Shown here one piece after another: positions 13,801 through 24,400 of a DNA stretch of 64,000 nt. This DNA is from Misgurnus anguillicaudatus. Its lineage: Eukaryota; Chordata; Actinopteri; Cypriniformes; Cobitidae. The notes beneath the pieces are model-generated. The model was not told the origin of the DNA. It did not search any database and saw only the letters and a list, made by a program, of their open reading frames with translations. Made by a program: the position numbers and the translations under genes. The stretch spans positions 32,927,501 to 32,991,500 of the forward strand of contig NC_073353.2 in the NCBI RefSeq assembly GCF_027580225.2, in the 5' to 3' direction. Every line of letters starts with the position of its first letter. The first letter of the stretch is position 1.

Positions 13801-16800
13801 ATTTAATAAACCTCATTACATTCAATATGTACTTGTCAGCATTTAAAAATGTCATGGAATGCAGGAATGTCTGTTATAATCTTTGCTCATTCATATCAGG
13901 GCCCCCAAAAATGTATGATTGAAATAGCTAGAAAAGGTCACAGAGTAAAAACATAGTAAAATACTATAGTAATTCATATTATTAGCTCAACTAATCTAAG
14001 GTTGTATAAATAGTTAAAGGTCGGTAAATGACTATGTGGGAAAAACAATACATACAGTTATAGCGCTGTTATATCACTGTAGTATTTGTTGATGTCTGAG
14101 GCCACCTTGTGGTCAGAAAAAAAATGCCTTATTTTCTCAAATTAAAAACATGTATGCTCTCGTGTAAATGTATATTTATCTACACCTCTTGTCCAATTAA
14201 TTTTTATGATTTTTCCATGATTAGGATTTTAAAAATCGTTAAATATAAGTTGCACTTAAAGGAATAGTTTACTCATTTTCAATATTAAAACATTTTATTA
14301 CCTTAACTAAGAATTGTTGATACATTCCTCTATCATCTGTGTGCGTGCACGTAAGCGCTGGAGTGTGCTGTGACGCTTCGATAGCATTTATCTTAGCCCC
14401 ATTCATTCAATGGTACCATTCAGAGACAAAGCCAGAAGTGACCAAACACATCAACGTTTTTCCTATTCAAGACGAGTAGCCACACGAGCAAGTTTGGTGG
14501 TACAAAACAAAACGTAGCGCTTTTCCAAGCGGATTCAAAAGAGGAACTATATTTTATGGGGTAATAGCACTTTTGGGAGTACTTCGACTCGCCTGAAAAG
14601 TCCGCTCCCCTTCTCACTCTCATAATGGGAGAGGGAGGGTGTTACTGCGCCGAGTCGAAGTACTCACAAAAGTGCCACCACGCCACAAAACGCAGCTCCT
14701 CCTCCAAATCCGCCCAGAAAAGCGCCACGTTCCACCCTGTACCACCAAACTTGCTCGCACAACCACTCGTCCCAAATAGGAAAAACGTTGACGTGTTCGG
14801 TCACTTCCAACTTTATCTCTAAATGGTCCCATTGAATGAATGGGGCTAAGCTAAATGCTATCGAAGCGTCGCAACACGCTCCAGCGTTTACGTGCACGCA
14901 CACAGATGATAGAGGGATGTATCAACAATTCTTAGTTAAGGTAATAACACATTTTAATATTGAAAATGAGTAGACTATTCCTTTAAGAGCAATATGTAGT
15001 TGCTGAAGTATTCCCTTTAGAAATTTACTATTTAAGATTATATTCACATCAAGGAGTTTCGGCCTACTTATGAGATAAAGCAAGAACTACATAATTTATA
15101 ACAAACCCTGTTGTGACTCAACGTGATCCTTAATTCAGGCTTAACAACTGCATAGGCCGTCAGTAAGTTCTGGACTCTTCTCAGTTCCTCTTTGCATTTC
15201 TTAGTGTTGGAGTAATACTGCCGTCTGACAGGGAGATTCTTGAACAGATTTGTAGCACAGACTGTGGTACCTAGGGAGAAGGTATATTAAAAGTGGTCTG
15301 ATCCTATAAATCAAGAGTATTAAAAAATACTGCCTCAATCAGGCTCTTATTAACCAACACCTACCATTGCCAAGATGAGATGGTTTCTGAGAGACAATTT
15401 GACCAGTGTGGTCAACAGTATATTGGATGCTAAAATCATCATCTGCTGTTTTGGTAGTAATGACCACCTGGAAGCAAAAGAAAAGATTCATTATTAAGGG
15501 AACATATTCAAGATTTGTAATATACTGTTTATGAAGATTCTTATGGGGTTTCATAAAAGACGAGAGATGTAACCTCTGAAATAGCACATATGGAGGCCAG
15601 TGCTTCTCCTCTGAAGCCGTACGTCACTAGGTGCTCCAGGTCTTCGTGACAGGAGATTTTAGATGTGTAGTGTTTTACAGCCATCACGGGAACGTCAGAA
15701 GCTTTGATTCCAGAACCGTTGTCTCTGACCTCAATGCGATCCAATCCATAATTATCCTGATTATAAAATATTAAGAACTGTTTAATATTAAGTATTGTAA
15801 AATAAATGAAAAATAAAAAAATAAAAAAATAAAACTTTGATGTTTTGTTAAAGGAATAGTCTACTCATTTTCAATATTAAAATATGTTATTACCTTAACT
15901 AAGAACTGTTGAATCATCCCTCTATCATCTGTGTGTGTGCACGTAAGCGCTGGAGCGCGCTGCGACGCTACGATAGCATTTAGCTTAGCCCCATTCATTC
16001 AATGGTACCATTTAGAGATAAAGTTAGAAGTGACCAAACACATCAACGTTTTTCCTATTTAAGACGAATAGTTATACGAGCAAGTTTGGTGGTACAAAAT
16101 AAAACGTAGCGCTTTTCTAAGCGGATTTAAAAGAGTAACTATATTTTATGGCGTAATAGCACTTTTGGGAGTACTTCGACTCGGCGCAGTAACACCCTCG
16201 CTCTCCCATTATGAGAGTGAGAAGGGGAGCGGACTTTTCAGGCGAGTCGAAGTACTCCCAAAAGTGCTATTACGCCATAAAATATAGTTACTCTTTTAAA
16301 TCCGCTTAGAAAAGCGCTATGTTTTATTTTGTACCACCAAACTTGCTCGTATAACTACTCGTCTTAAATAGGAAAAACGTTGATGTGTTTGGTCACTTCT
16401 AACTTTATCTCTAAATGGTACCATTGAATGAATGGGGCTAAGCTAAATGCTATCGAAGCGTCGCAGCGCGCTCCAGCGCTTACGTGCACACACACAGATG
16501 ATAGCGGGATGATTCAACAGTTCTTAGTTAAGGTAATAACATATTTTAATATTGAAAATGAGTAGACTATTCCTTTAACTAATCCGGTGTCGTTTACATG
16601 TATTAAAGGGGACATATCATGAAAATCTAACTTTTTCCATGTTTAAGTGCTATAGTTGGGTTCCCAGTGCTTCTATCAACCTAGAAAATGTAAAAAACTA
16701 AATGTGTGGTAAACTATTCTCTGCAAGCATGTAGACATCCCCTTGTGATGTCAGAAGGGGATAATACTGCCCCTTTATCTGCAATATCCAAGCACAGCAA

Positions 16801-17481
16801 TGCCATTTAGTGCAGAGATCAGCTCATTTGCATTTAAAAGGACACACCCAAAAACGGCACATTTTTGCTCACGCCTACAAAGTGGTAATTTTAACATGCT
16901 ATAATAAATTATCTATATGGTATTTTGAGCTTCTGACTTCACATATGTACAGTGGGGACACCAAAGATTTATTTGACATCTTAAAAAAGTCTTGTGAAAT
17001 GTCCCCTTTAATCTAGCATGCTTTTATCCAAAGCAATTAAGGTGCATTAAAGATGTCATCTATATACATACATATCTATATCTATATTTATTGTATAAAT
17101 GTATACAATTAATGTATACAAATATGTGTATGTATATATTCACTATCCACATATATAGATTTTTGTGTGGTTTGTATGACAAAATACTTTTGGGGATCAC
17201 TAATGTGGTCAAAAAGTCATCTAATTATTGCATTTTTTAAATGTACCTCAATGCATGTGATGTCCCTGCTTCTATTTACAAGAAATAAATTGACACCCAA
17301 AGTACACAACAAGTTCAAACAACTACATTTTTATAAAAAGTTAATTTACCAATTTGACTTCAAGGCTTGTAGAACCAGCATCAAGTGAATTTTCAACAAG
17401 TTCCTTGACAACATTCAGGACAGATGTTATAACCTGTGAACTGCACAGCAAACGCACAGTCTCCGCTGGAAGTGCCTTCAT
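1832..17481 (-). CDS. pms1: PMS1, MutL-family mismatch repair protein (5' part)
   Basis: This is the PMS1 homologue, which pairs with MLH1 as MutL-beta in nuclear DNA repair. Coding exons in transcript order are 17481-17350, 15756-15574, 15467-15365, 15270-15107, 12819-12703, 4746-4624, 2828-2679 and 2598-1832. They join in frame for about 579 residues. The GHKL ATPase motifs are visible: [10 protein letters not shown] (27-36), DNGSGI (56-61) and [10 protein letters not shown] (91-100). The VNLTPDK motif follows near the end of the N-terminal half. A Ser/Asp-rich linker leads to the start of an HMG box (about 530-579), the hallmark separating PMS1 from PMS2 and MLH1. The ATG at 17481 is preceded by a good 3' splice site, so exon 1 is probably noncoding, as in human. 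The C-terminal half lies beyond the left edge. Introns, especially the 8-kb intron 12702-4747, are full of transposons. Identity is secure from conserved sequence and from the ORMDL1 neighbour. Confidence 0.96.
2946..4020 (-). mobile_element. tRNA-derived SINE split by an inserted element
   Basis: Read on the minus strand, 4020-3966 holds a tRNA-like head (CTGTAGCTCAGTTGGT, then a B-box-like CGATTCCCA). Positions 2995-2946 hold the usual SINE tail with GCTTTGGATAGAAG and CTGCCAAATG. The two pieces are separated by the inverted-repeat element at 3002-3964. The middle of the SINE is shortened. The split is seen directly; the SINE family name is not assigned. Confidence 0.7.
3002..3964. mobile_element. 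Inverted-repeat element inside a SINE
   Basis: The ends are inverted repeats (left GAAGAGTTTGGTTCCAAAAC, right GTTTTGGAACCAAACTTC). They are flanked by a TTATAT duplication (2996-3001 and 3965-3970). The element is 963 bp long and has no transposase frame. A shorter relative with GAAGAGTTTCGTTGCAAAAC ends lies next door at 4030-4281. Confidence 0.75.
4030..4281. mobile_element. Short MITE related to 3002-3964
   Basis: Perfect inverted ends of about 22 bp start with GAAGAGTTTCGTTGC on the left and mirror it on the right. An AAGT repeat flanks it. The 252-bp interior is AT-rich and noncoding. It is in PMS1 intron sequence. Confidence 0.75.
4309..4560. repeat. Dispersed repeat plus SINE tail fragment
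   Basis: Positions 4309-4502 form a unit bounded by TACACATTGGATCAATAGG and a CCAGGTGTAAGCAG end. Positions 4520-4560 match the tail of the SINE type seen at 2946 and 27027 (GCGTCTGCCAAATGCATAAA). Borders are approximate. Confidence 0.45.
5901..6802. mobile_element. hAT-like non-autonomous element in the 195-bp array
   Basis: Short inverted ends TAGGGCTGT / ACAGCCCTA are flanked by ACATTGTC on the left and GCATTGTG on the right. Six central bases of this candidate 8-bp duplication match. The element interrupts one unit of the tandem array and itself carries the Harbinger-like MITE at 6180-6683. No transposase frame is seen. Confidence 0.65.
6180..6683. mobile_element. Harbinger-like MITE nested in hAT-like element
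   Basis: Inverted ends TGCGGCTTTCACATA / TATGTGAAAGCCGCA are flanked by TAA on both sides, as expected for PIF/Harbinger insertion. The element is about 504 bp with a GC-richer interior and is noncoding. Confidence 0.8.
8396..10014. other. PMS1 intron, no recognisable feature
   Basis: This is about 1.6 kb of intron between the tandem array and the fold-back element at 10015. I see no splice-bounded exon and no inverted-repeat ends. No RNA gene is apparent. Confidence 0.5.
10015..10664. mobile_element. Fold-back MITE (TTAAAGGAGAACACC type)
   Basis: The left part (AAAGGAGAACACCACTG, then CTATGTTCTTACCTCAAC) is mirrored by the right part (GTTGAGGTAAGAACATAG, then GTGGTGCTCTCC). The two arms form a long imperfect hairpin of about 300 bp per arm. 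Partial relatives are at 31176-31535 and 46165-46650. Confidence 0.75.
10965..11300. mobile_element. Short inverted-repeat element
   Basis: The ends are imperfect inverted repeats (GTGTACACCAAAGCATTTAA on the left, GTAAACGTCTTGGTGCACGC on the right). The interior is GC-rich and noncoding. Classification is uncertain. Confidence 0.5.
11301..12702. other. PMS1 intron, unassigned
   Basis: AT-rich intron sequence upstream (in genome order) of the PMS1 exon at 12703-12819. Small open frames on both strands lack splice sites or family motifs. I can support no feature here. Confidence 0.5.
12820..14255. other. PMS1 intron, unassigned
   Basis: Intron between PMS1 coding exons 4 and 5. Nothing beyond AT-rich unique-looking sequence is visible until the fold-back element that begins at 14256. 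Confidence 0.5.
14256..14986. mobile_element. Long fold-back MITE, copy 1 (PMS1 intron)
   Basis: The element begins TTAAAGGAATAGTTTACTC and ends with the mirrored GAGTAGACTATTCCTTTAA. Two arms of about 330 bp are near-perfect inverted repeats around a loop of about 80 bp near 14,620. A second copy in the opposite loop orientation is at 15848-16578. The two lie on either side of PMS1 coding exons 2-4. Confidence 0.9.
15848..16578. mobile_element. Long fold-back MITE, copy 2 (PMS1 intron)
   Basis: Same family and length as 14256-14986, starting TTAAAGGAATAGTCTACTC and ending CTATTCCTTTAA. Its central loop is the reverse complement of that in copy 1, so the insertion is in the opposite orientation. 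It ends 91 bp from the acceptor of PMS1 coding exon 2. Confidence 0.9.
16603..17011. mobile_element. TTAA-ended MITE
   Basis: Starts TTAAAGGGGACATATCATG and ends GAAATGTCCCCTTTAA, giving short inverted ends. It is about 409 bp long, noncoding, and lies in PMS1 intron 1. Confidence 0.75.
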
Positions 17482-17671
17482 GGTGTGGACCCTAAGGAAT
17501 AAGTAAGTTAACAATTATTAAGTAAAAATGAATACTAAAACATTAAGACAAGCGATGATCACTAAGCTTTTCGTTTTCAGAATGTCATGAAAAGACTTTC
17601 GAATGGAAATGAATCAACACGCCATTAAACAATTGTATTTATTATTTTGACTAGTATAAAGACCTACTTAC

Positions 17672-18448
17672 TTTGAGAAAAAGTAAAGAAACCGTTAAAA
17701 GATATCCAAAAAAATCATATCAAAACTGTAATACACGAATGTTTACACGACTTCGCTATCAGGCATGGCTTGACTGGGCGCCTAAATGACGTCATTCTTG
17801 TTCTCTACTGTGATTGGTGTCTCCCCTGTCAATAAATGAATGATTGCACTTTTTCATTTCTGCTTATGCTTGTAAGTAACACATACTCATTGTGCAGGTT
17901 GGACATTACATTTAGTATTACATTCTCGAATAATCGTATGAGGGTGAAGAGAATTGGGACAATATGAGATTTACAATGACTTTTATTTCGTAAAAAATAT
18001 GCTGCAAAAAGGCAACATGCCTGAAGAGGTTTATCATATTCACATTATTAACATTAGCGGCTAGATTTAAAAAAAAAATAAATGTACATGAATATGACTG
18101 AATTACAAGCGTTACATGTTTAGCACGTTTTTTGTCATAGTTTATTCCAAATGGTTAATTTATAATTTAAAATAATGTATAATTTAAAGAGAATCCACTT
18201 GTTTTATGTAAATGGAATTTTCCTAATAAAATGCTAATAATTATCAGCGTTTTCCCGGCTTTTATTTTGTGAACCTTTCTCCCTCTTAGTAGGCGTGGCT
18301 CGCCGGTCTCGCGAGGTTTGCTGCTCTGATCTCGTTAGCTAGGTAGCCCGTGAGCTAGCGGTGTATGTGTGTGTGGTGAGTCAACCGCAGTACGCGCAGC
18401 GGAGGCCGGCGGCAGCGCTCCAGCCTGCTCAACCTGAACGCAAATAAG
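17672..18448. promoter_or_regulatory. PMS1/ORMDL1 bidirectional promoter
   Basis: The two genes start head to head here. On the minus strand a strong 5' splice site (donor at 17671, GTAAGTAGG) closes a likely noncoding PMS1 exon 1. Upstream of it are a perfect CRE palindrome TGACGTCA (17787-17794) and a minus-strand CCAAT box near 17811. On the plus strand, GC-rich sequence with TCTCGCGAG (18307-18315), the BANP-type motif of CpG-island promoters, precedes a donor at 18449 that closes the noncoding first exon of ORMDL1. Transcription start sites are inferred, not seen. Confidence 0.7.
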
Positions 18449-19363
18449 GTACCGTTACACATTTGTAATGAAGCCAGTTTATTCTTATTCGGCGTTTTAA
18501 ACGAGCCGTTTTCGAATGTGGCGATAACTGCATCATTGATAAAAGCTTTTATTGATGTTTCGTGTGTTTTTTCCTAAGTATAGTGAAACAAAAGCAACTG
18601 GTGTTTGTAATCAAAGCAGCTGATGTTAAAAACCATGTGTCAGCCTCTAAAGCAAAACAACTCTTTGTAAAATGCGCAGGCTGGTGGGGTAAATGTGTTT
18701 AAAGAGTATTATAAAAAAATGGTTGCAGATGGAGGAGACAGTGTGAATTGTGCAGAAATGAAGAGTGTTTTGTAACGTAGCTGTGCTGCTAACTATCTGT
18801 GGTGGATTTGTTTATTTTCTGCAGCTGCTATTAGAAAGTTAACATGCATATGATGCCTTAATGCTTATACTGTCTCTTGCCTTTGTTATTAAGATGAAGG
18901 AGCTGTTTAAAGGAGTAACTTCGTTTTTTTATATTCCTGTCTCCATACTGTCTTTTGCTTTAGGGGTTATGAAATAAACAAGGTGTCCTCATTGAATCAT
19001 TAGTGCCTGAAAAAAATGAATATGTTCATGGAAGTCACACATGCTTTAGTTGTTATTGAGAAATTGTTGACTTTTTATGATCAGATCAGATGAAAGACTA
19101 AAGCTTTACTTTGATCTGTTTCTGCTGTATTGCATTTATTAATTATTTTTAAATTAAATAAATATCAGTATTAAGTACATATTTTTCAGATATCGAATCG
19201 CAGGTGACAGAATAGATTTGGTTGAGACATGATAATAGAGCTAACTTTGTGCCAGTGATAAAGCTGTTGTATTAGGCAACACTGAACTTTGATTTTCAAA
19301 CATCTGTCTGAGCTGGTCTGTGCTGTGACCGATAAGCCCAAAGTTTTTGGTTATATGCCAGTG

Positions 19364-19570
19364 TTCCTGTAGCTCAATTGGTTGAACATTGTATTTGCAA
19401 CACAAAGATTGTACGTTTGATTCCCAGGAAACACACATAACTGCAATGTATACCTTAAAGGGATAGTTCACCCAAAAATGAAAATCCCGTCATTATTTAC
19501 TCTCAACCCTCATGTTGTGCCAAACCTGTATGTGTCTCTTTATTCTGTTGAACACAATAGATATTTTGAT
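19364..19570 (+). repeat. tRNA-like SINE head and half MITE, ORMDL1 intron
   Basis: Positions 19364-19437 resemble a tRNA A box (TGTAGCTCAATTGG) and B box (GTTTGATTCCCAGG), so they are a SINE head and not a functional tRNA gene. From 19455 a segment TTAAAGGGATAGTTCACCC follows. It matches one end of the element at 36529-36857 without its partner end. Confidence 0.6.
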
Positions 19571-19624
19571 TCACGCACGCTTTATAGGTGCTAATTTCTC
19601 CCCAATATTATCATATGTGTAGTA

Positions 19625-20730
19625 TAAAAAGGTAGGGGAGAGGGGGGGCACAACCTAACGCTTTTTTGTTAATTATATTTTTACACAAGCAACACGCACA
19701 TTCTTTGCTACAAATGAACATTTAAAGTTTGTTTCTAGTACTTACCATTCTTGGACAATTACATCAAACGTGACAGAAGTGCAAACGTTACAACTTACCC
19801 CATATGTGGGGTTAATTGTAACAGGCAGGGGGTTAGTTGTAATACTTGCTAAAAATTAAGTGTGCAGGAAAATATTCCAATACTATTTTGTCCATACACC
19901 TGAAGTGGATATTGTTTATATATCTGTCTATAATAGACACATATCCACACTGTATTCATTCATATAGCCCTTTTCTAACAATAGTTCAATTATAAATGGA
20001 TACAAATGTCTAAATATGTGAGAAAAAGCAGTACAATTATGACAAAAAAAAGTTTATATGTGACCCAGTCTGCAACAACCACACCACAGGTTCAAAACCA
20101 AACTCCGAGACAATGAGCATCAAAGTCTGATTTTAGCCATTTCATTATGATTTCAATCTTTGAAGTGACCTTATTCAGTCAATATTAAAGATATGAACAA
20201 AAATACATTTGACACACGATTTTTGATAAGACAGGCACATTTATTTTGTTGGCAGCCAGAAATGATTCATGTGTAGCCTATTTAAAACAACAGCAAGAAC
20301 TACGCTAACGTTACCTGTTTTCATATCGTAAGTGCTGAGGGGTTAGTTGTAACACAGTGTTACAATTAACCCCGCTGGGTCAAAATATTTTCAAGCCCAC
20401 CAAAAAAGTTGCTAAGAGCTGCAGACATATTTCAAAACGATGCTATGTTTTAGTCAACAAGACACTGATTAATATGATATAGCATTGGATTTGTTATCTT
20501 ACACACCCAGCTTAGAAACCGAATAAAACATATGATGAAAAAATGTATTTACATGCCACCAAAACACTCGTTCATCAATAACTCTTTGGAAACACATTAT
20601 ACATTTCCAGTAATTTGCGGTAGATCGTCTTACCAAAATACTAGAAAAACGAAAAGCTCAACCTTGTGCAATAATGTAAACAGTCCATCTTACAACTAAC
20701 CCCGCATTAGTTTTTGCCCTGTGCACACCT
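19625..20730. repeat. Dispersed repeat with GGTTAGTTGTAA motifs
   Basis: Within ORMDL1 intron 1 the strings GGTTAATTGTAACA, GGTTAGTTGTAATA, GGTTAGTTGTAACA and the reverse form ACAACTAACCCCGC recur over about 1.1 kb. They suggest one degenerate repeat unit. No coding frame or clear terminal repeats are visible, so the class and borders are open. Confidence 0.35.
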
Positions 20731-21186
20731 ATATCTTAATTAATTAACAGGTATTATATCACATGGTATTTGCAATAAAATCTGGTGTTCAACAGGTTTA
20801 AACAATAAATTTGCTAGTATAGTACAATACATTACTAATTTATTTAATTTTCTTGAAATGGTAAGCAATCAGCTGGTCCAATTCTCTCACACTGGCCTCG
20901 GGCCAGGTTGTGTTTAGCCTTGTGTTAGCTGGCATGATTAGTAATACATGAGTGTGATGTATTATTATGATGAATCACCCTCTTGTGAGTGTGTAAAGTG
21001 TTTCTTTTGGCATGGACAAGACATCATGCAGACCACATACTGTAAGACACCATCTACACCCTAAACAATATGGTTGGAAGTCTCAGCTGCACTATTCAGA
21101 GCTATTTTTCATACTATTTACTCATATCCATTCATATTCTTAGACCGTCTTTTAAACATTATATGTCTGTTTGTGTCTCCTGACAG
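20731..21186. other. ORMDL1 intron, unassigned
   Basis: Intron sequence before the ORMDL1 acceptor at 21185-21186. No repeat ends, RNA gene or extra exon could be supported. Confidence 0.5.
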
Positions 21187-21194
21187 AAAGCAAG

Positions 21195-23219
21195 ATGAAT
21201 GTCGGCGTGGCGCACAGCGAAGTAAACCCGAACACTCGAGTGATGAACAGTCGGGGGATATGGTTGACGTATGCACTTGGTGTGGGAATGCTTCACATTG
21301 TACTGCTAAGCATTCCTTTCTTCAGTGTTCCTGTTGTGTGGACCCTCACAAATGTTATTCACAATTTCGTAAGTGTGCCCTGTGTCGCGACAATTAATGC
21401 TTCCTTAGTAGTCTGTGCAGTATTGTTAGGCATGGAATTGACTTGGAAAAAAGAATACAACAGTATGACATCACTTAGCAAGTTTAAGCTCTTTGGCACA
21501 TGATGATGTGTAATGCCAGTGTCTGCAGTACAATGATAAAAGAAGCTATTCAGATGGAAACTGTATGCTTTCTGTTGTCTGGAAGACAAATTTAGTAAGC
21601 TTGTAGAAAAATCGGTCATGATTTCCTATGGAATGCCATTTAAAGACATCTACTTTTACAGTATTAACCAATATTATTTAATTTTTAACGGTACGATTGT
21701 AAAACTAGTGAATGTTATGTGTCTAAATTGATTCAGATCATGGTCTTTCCACAGGGTATGTATGTGTTTATGCATGCAGTTAAGGGCACACCATTTGAAA
21801 CTCCAGACCAGGGCAAGGCGAGACTTCTCACACATTGGGAACAGCTGGACTATGGTGTGCAGTTCACATCATCCAGAAAATTCTTTACAATCTCACCAAT
21901 CATTTTGTAAGTAATTTATTTTGGTACGTTTTGCGCTGTCAGCATGTTGCAATGAGTTACAGCCCATGAATCAATAAAGTTACATTCATCCGGTATCAAA
22001 ATATGCATTTGTGCATTTAGCTGAATATTGCTTTCTGATACAGTATTTTATTTGGTGGGGCATGGTACCAGCAATGCCAAAGGCATGGGTGTGGTACCCA
22101 AGCAAACCATACAGTATACTAAATGGGTGATTCCCAGCCACGAAATCCAGACTTAGAAGGTGTCCAGCATCAGATTTTTTAAAAAGCCCTTGAAGCCAAT
22201 TTTTTTTGCCCATATAAGATTAAGGTCTGAACTTACTATAACCATTACTTTTAGAGGATTTAAAACATATTTCCTATAGAATTATTTACATTTTTTAGAT
22301 TATCATTATAAAAAAATCATTATCGCAACATGATATTACATTAAATATATGCATTTACAAACTCATGTTTCGGTAATGAGAACTAAAAGGTTGTCTAGGT
22401 ACTATGACAAACAAAATTTCAACTTTTATCTGGAGAGAAAAAATAAGAACTGCTTACCTGGTAGCCATCTTGAGTGTCACAGTCAATTATGTCCCTTCCA
22501 ACTAAATTTATTTTTTAAGTGTTAGTTCCTTGAGGGTTTAAACAATGATTGAAAATTGTTGCGGAGGATGAGAAATTTGGTCTTGGACAGATTTATATTC
22601 CTTATTATTGTCTCTACATTTACCAATGATCATCAAATACCACATGTTTCTTTACTGTAAATGTTTATAGTATAACATGCACTAAAGCTTTTTATTTTTA
22701 TTTTTTTTAGATTTTTTTAATTATAAATATTTCCATGTCAAAAAAAAACAAATCCAGTCATGGAAACATTGCGTTAATGAAAATTTTCCCCTTAAATGTG
22801 GGAAAAAAAACAAAATTGGTTTGTATGATGTCATTTGAAATCATGTGCCAAATAGTACATGAAGAGATGTTTGTAACTGTATGCTTCTTATTTTGATACT
22901 TTTATTTGCATTTACTTTTTTATCAAAATGTTTCATGACACCTCATAAGTCTAATTTCGTGAGAATCACCCAAATGCACTGCAAGTTGCATTAAATAAAA
23001 ATCAACCAAATGTATGCAAATGTAATATGGGACTTTAACTTGTTATAAATGCATTACTCCACTCTTTTTTTTTTTTTTTGCAGATATTTCCTTGCCAGCT
23101 TTTACACGAAATACGACCCAGCTCATTTTGTGATAAACACAGCTTCCCTTTTGACTGTTCTCATCCCAAAACTGCCACAACTTCATGGCGTCAGGATCTT
23201 TGGAATAAACAAGTATTAA
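21195..23219 (+). CDS. ormdl1: ORMDL1, sphingolipid synthesis regulator
   Basis: ORMDL proteins sit in the ER membrane and hold back serine palmitoyltransferase, the first step of sphingolipid synthesis. Coding exons are 21195-21368, 21755-21906 and 23084-23219, with canonical splice sites. They sum to 462 nt, or 153 residues, the normal family length. The N-terminus starts [20 protein letters not shown], which is near invariant in the family. Hydrophobic membrane segments fall at about 22-44, 46-68, 100-120 and 125-140. The protein ends with the typical FGINKY. The gene is head to head with PMS1, as in human, which favours ORMDL1 over ORMDL2 or ORMDL3. A noncoding first exon ends at 18448. 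Polyadenylation signals follow at 23668 and 24300. Confidence 0.97.
21907..23083. other. ORMDL1 last intron, unassigned
   Basis: About 1.2 kb of AT-rich intron with a long T run just before the acceptor at 23082. Small open frames have no support. I see no transposon ends. Confidence 0.5.
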
Positions 23220-23667
23220 AACCCAGTATTCAGAAGGCACAGGTCGACACCGTTGCCTGATATGGGAAAGATGATAACCCTTTGTACTTTGTACCGCGGT
23301 TGTGTACATTTAGCAGTTTTGTACAGTGTGTGTACTTTGTGAGTCTTCTTGTTTGATATATCTGGACAAAACCATTTTAGGGATATGTTAGGAGGACAAT
23401 TCCACAAGCATTAATAATTTAAGATATTTAATATTTGTTAGATGTTTTGTGTGCCTTGTGGATCTGGGCTGGCCCAGGTTTCATGGTTATTTTTAGGTTT
23501 TTGTTGTGTGTTTTGTTTGTTTGATACACTAAAATTAATGCTTTTAGTGTCATTTCTAAATGCATTCTTTAATGATGCCATATACTGAGAAAAATGTGTT
23601 TTTAAATCATTTAAATGCCATGAAACCGTTTGGTGGTTCTTGGGTTTTGCTGATGTTATCATAGACA

Positions 23668-24305
23668 AATAAAAAGTCAATTTGCATGAAAGATTTCTGT
23701 TTAGTCACAATATTCTGTATAGGTTTATATTTAGGTTAATGCTAAAGTTAAAGGTCACAATGAAAAATTCATTAACAAAACTTTAGTGTTTAGGTTAGGT
23801 ATTTTTACATATTCATTACAGTCAACATAAAATCAAAATTGTCCTTATTTTACATATACTCTTATGTTATTGGTCGTATTGTGCACACTTCATCTGTGCA
23901 AATTTAAAGTATTTTTTAATCAATTTCACCTCTGAAACTCTTGCAGAAGACGTTCAGTAGAAGTCCTAATCGATGATAAAGTCATTTTGTTAAAAATTCT
24001 AACTCTGATATACGTCACATTATGGAAATGGGTTGTAAATGCTATTTCATGTTGACTTTAAACGCCACCGTATATTATACTGTGAAACTGAATCTTTACC
24101 AATCATGTCCACAAACTGTCTGGTTTCTTTGATCTCAACTTAAACTGAAAAACTGTAACAGCCCGTTTTAACATCCGTACCCTTCCACCGTTTTAATTTT
24201 CTTTTGACAACACCTGCAATGGTTGAATTGTGCCAATTGTTTGTGTTTTTAAGAGGTATGGACATAGTATGTTATGTGCTGTATGACATGCTGCAAGCAA
24301 ATAAA
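23668..24305 (+). terminator. ORMDL1 polyadenylation signals
   Basis: AATAAA occurs at 23668-23673 and again at 24300-24305 after the ORMDL1 stop codon. The second gives a 3' UTR of about 1.1 kb and is the last before repeats begin. Which one is used cannot be told from sequence. Confidence 0.5.
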
Positions 24306-24400
24306 CTTTGGAAAGTATTTTAAACATTGTCGTTTCCTAAAATTAAAACTATGAAGAAAAACGGATAACTTTGACATACATTATTTACAGCGTTGCTGTT

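Noticed and set aside
14420..14903. Several 65-79 codon frames on both strands
   Set aside because: They are mirror readings of the two arms of the fold-back element and not genes.
19364..19437. tRNA-like sequence with A and B boxes
   Set aside because: The boxes are degenerate and it sits at the head of a SINE-like unit, so it is not called as a tRNA gene. The same holds for 27027-27100.
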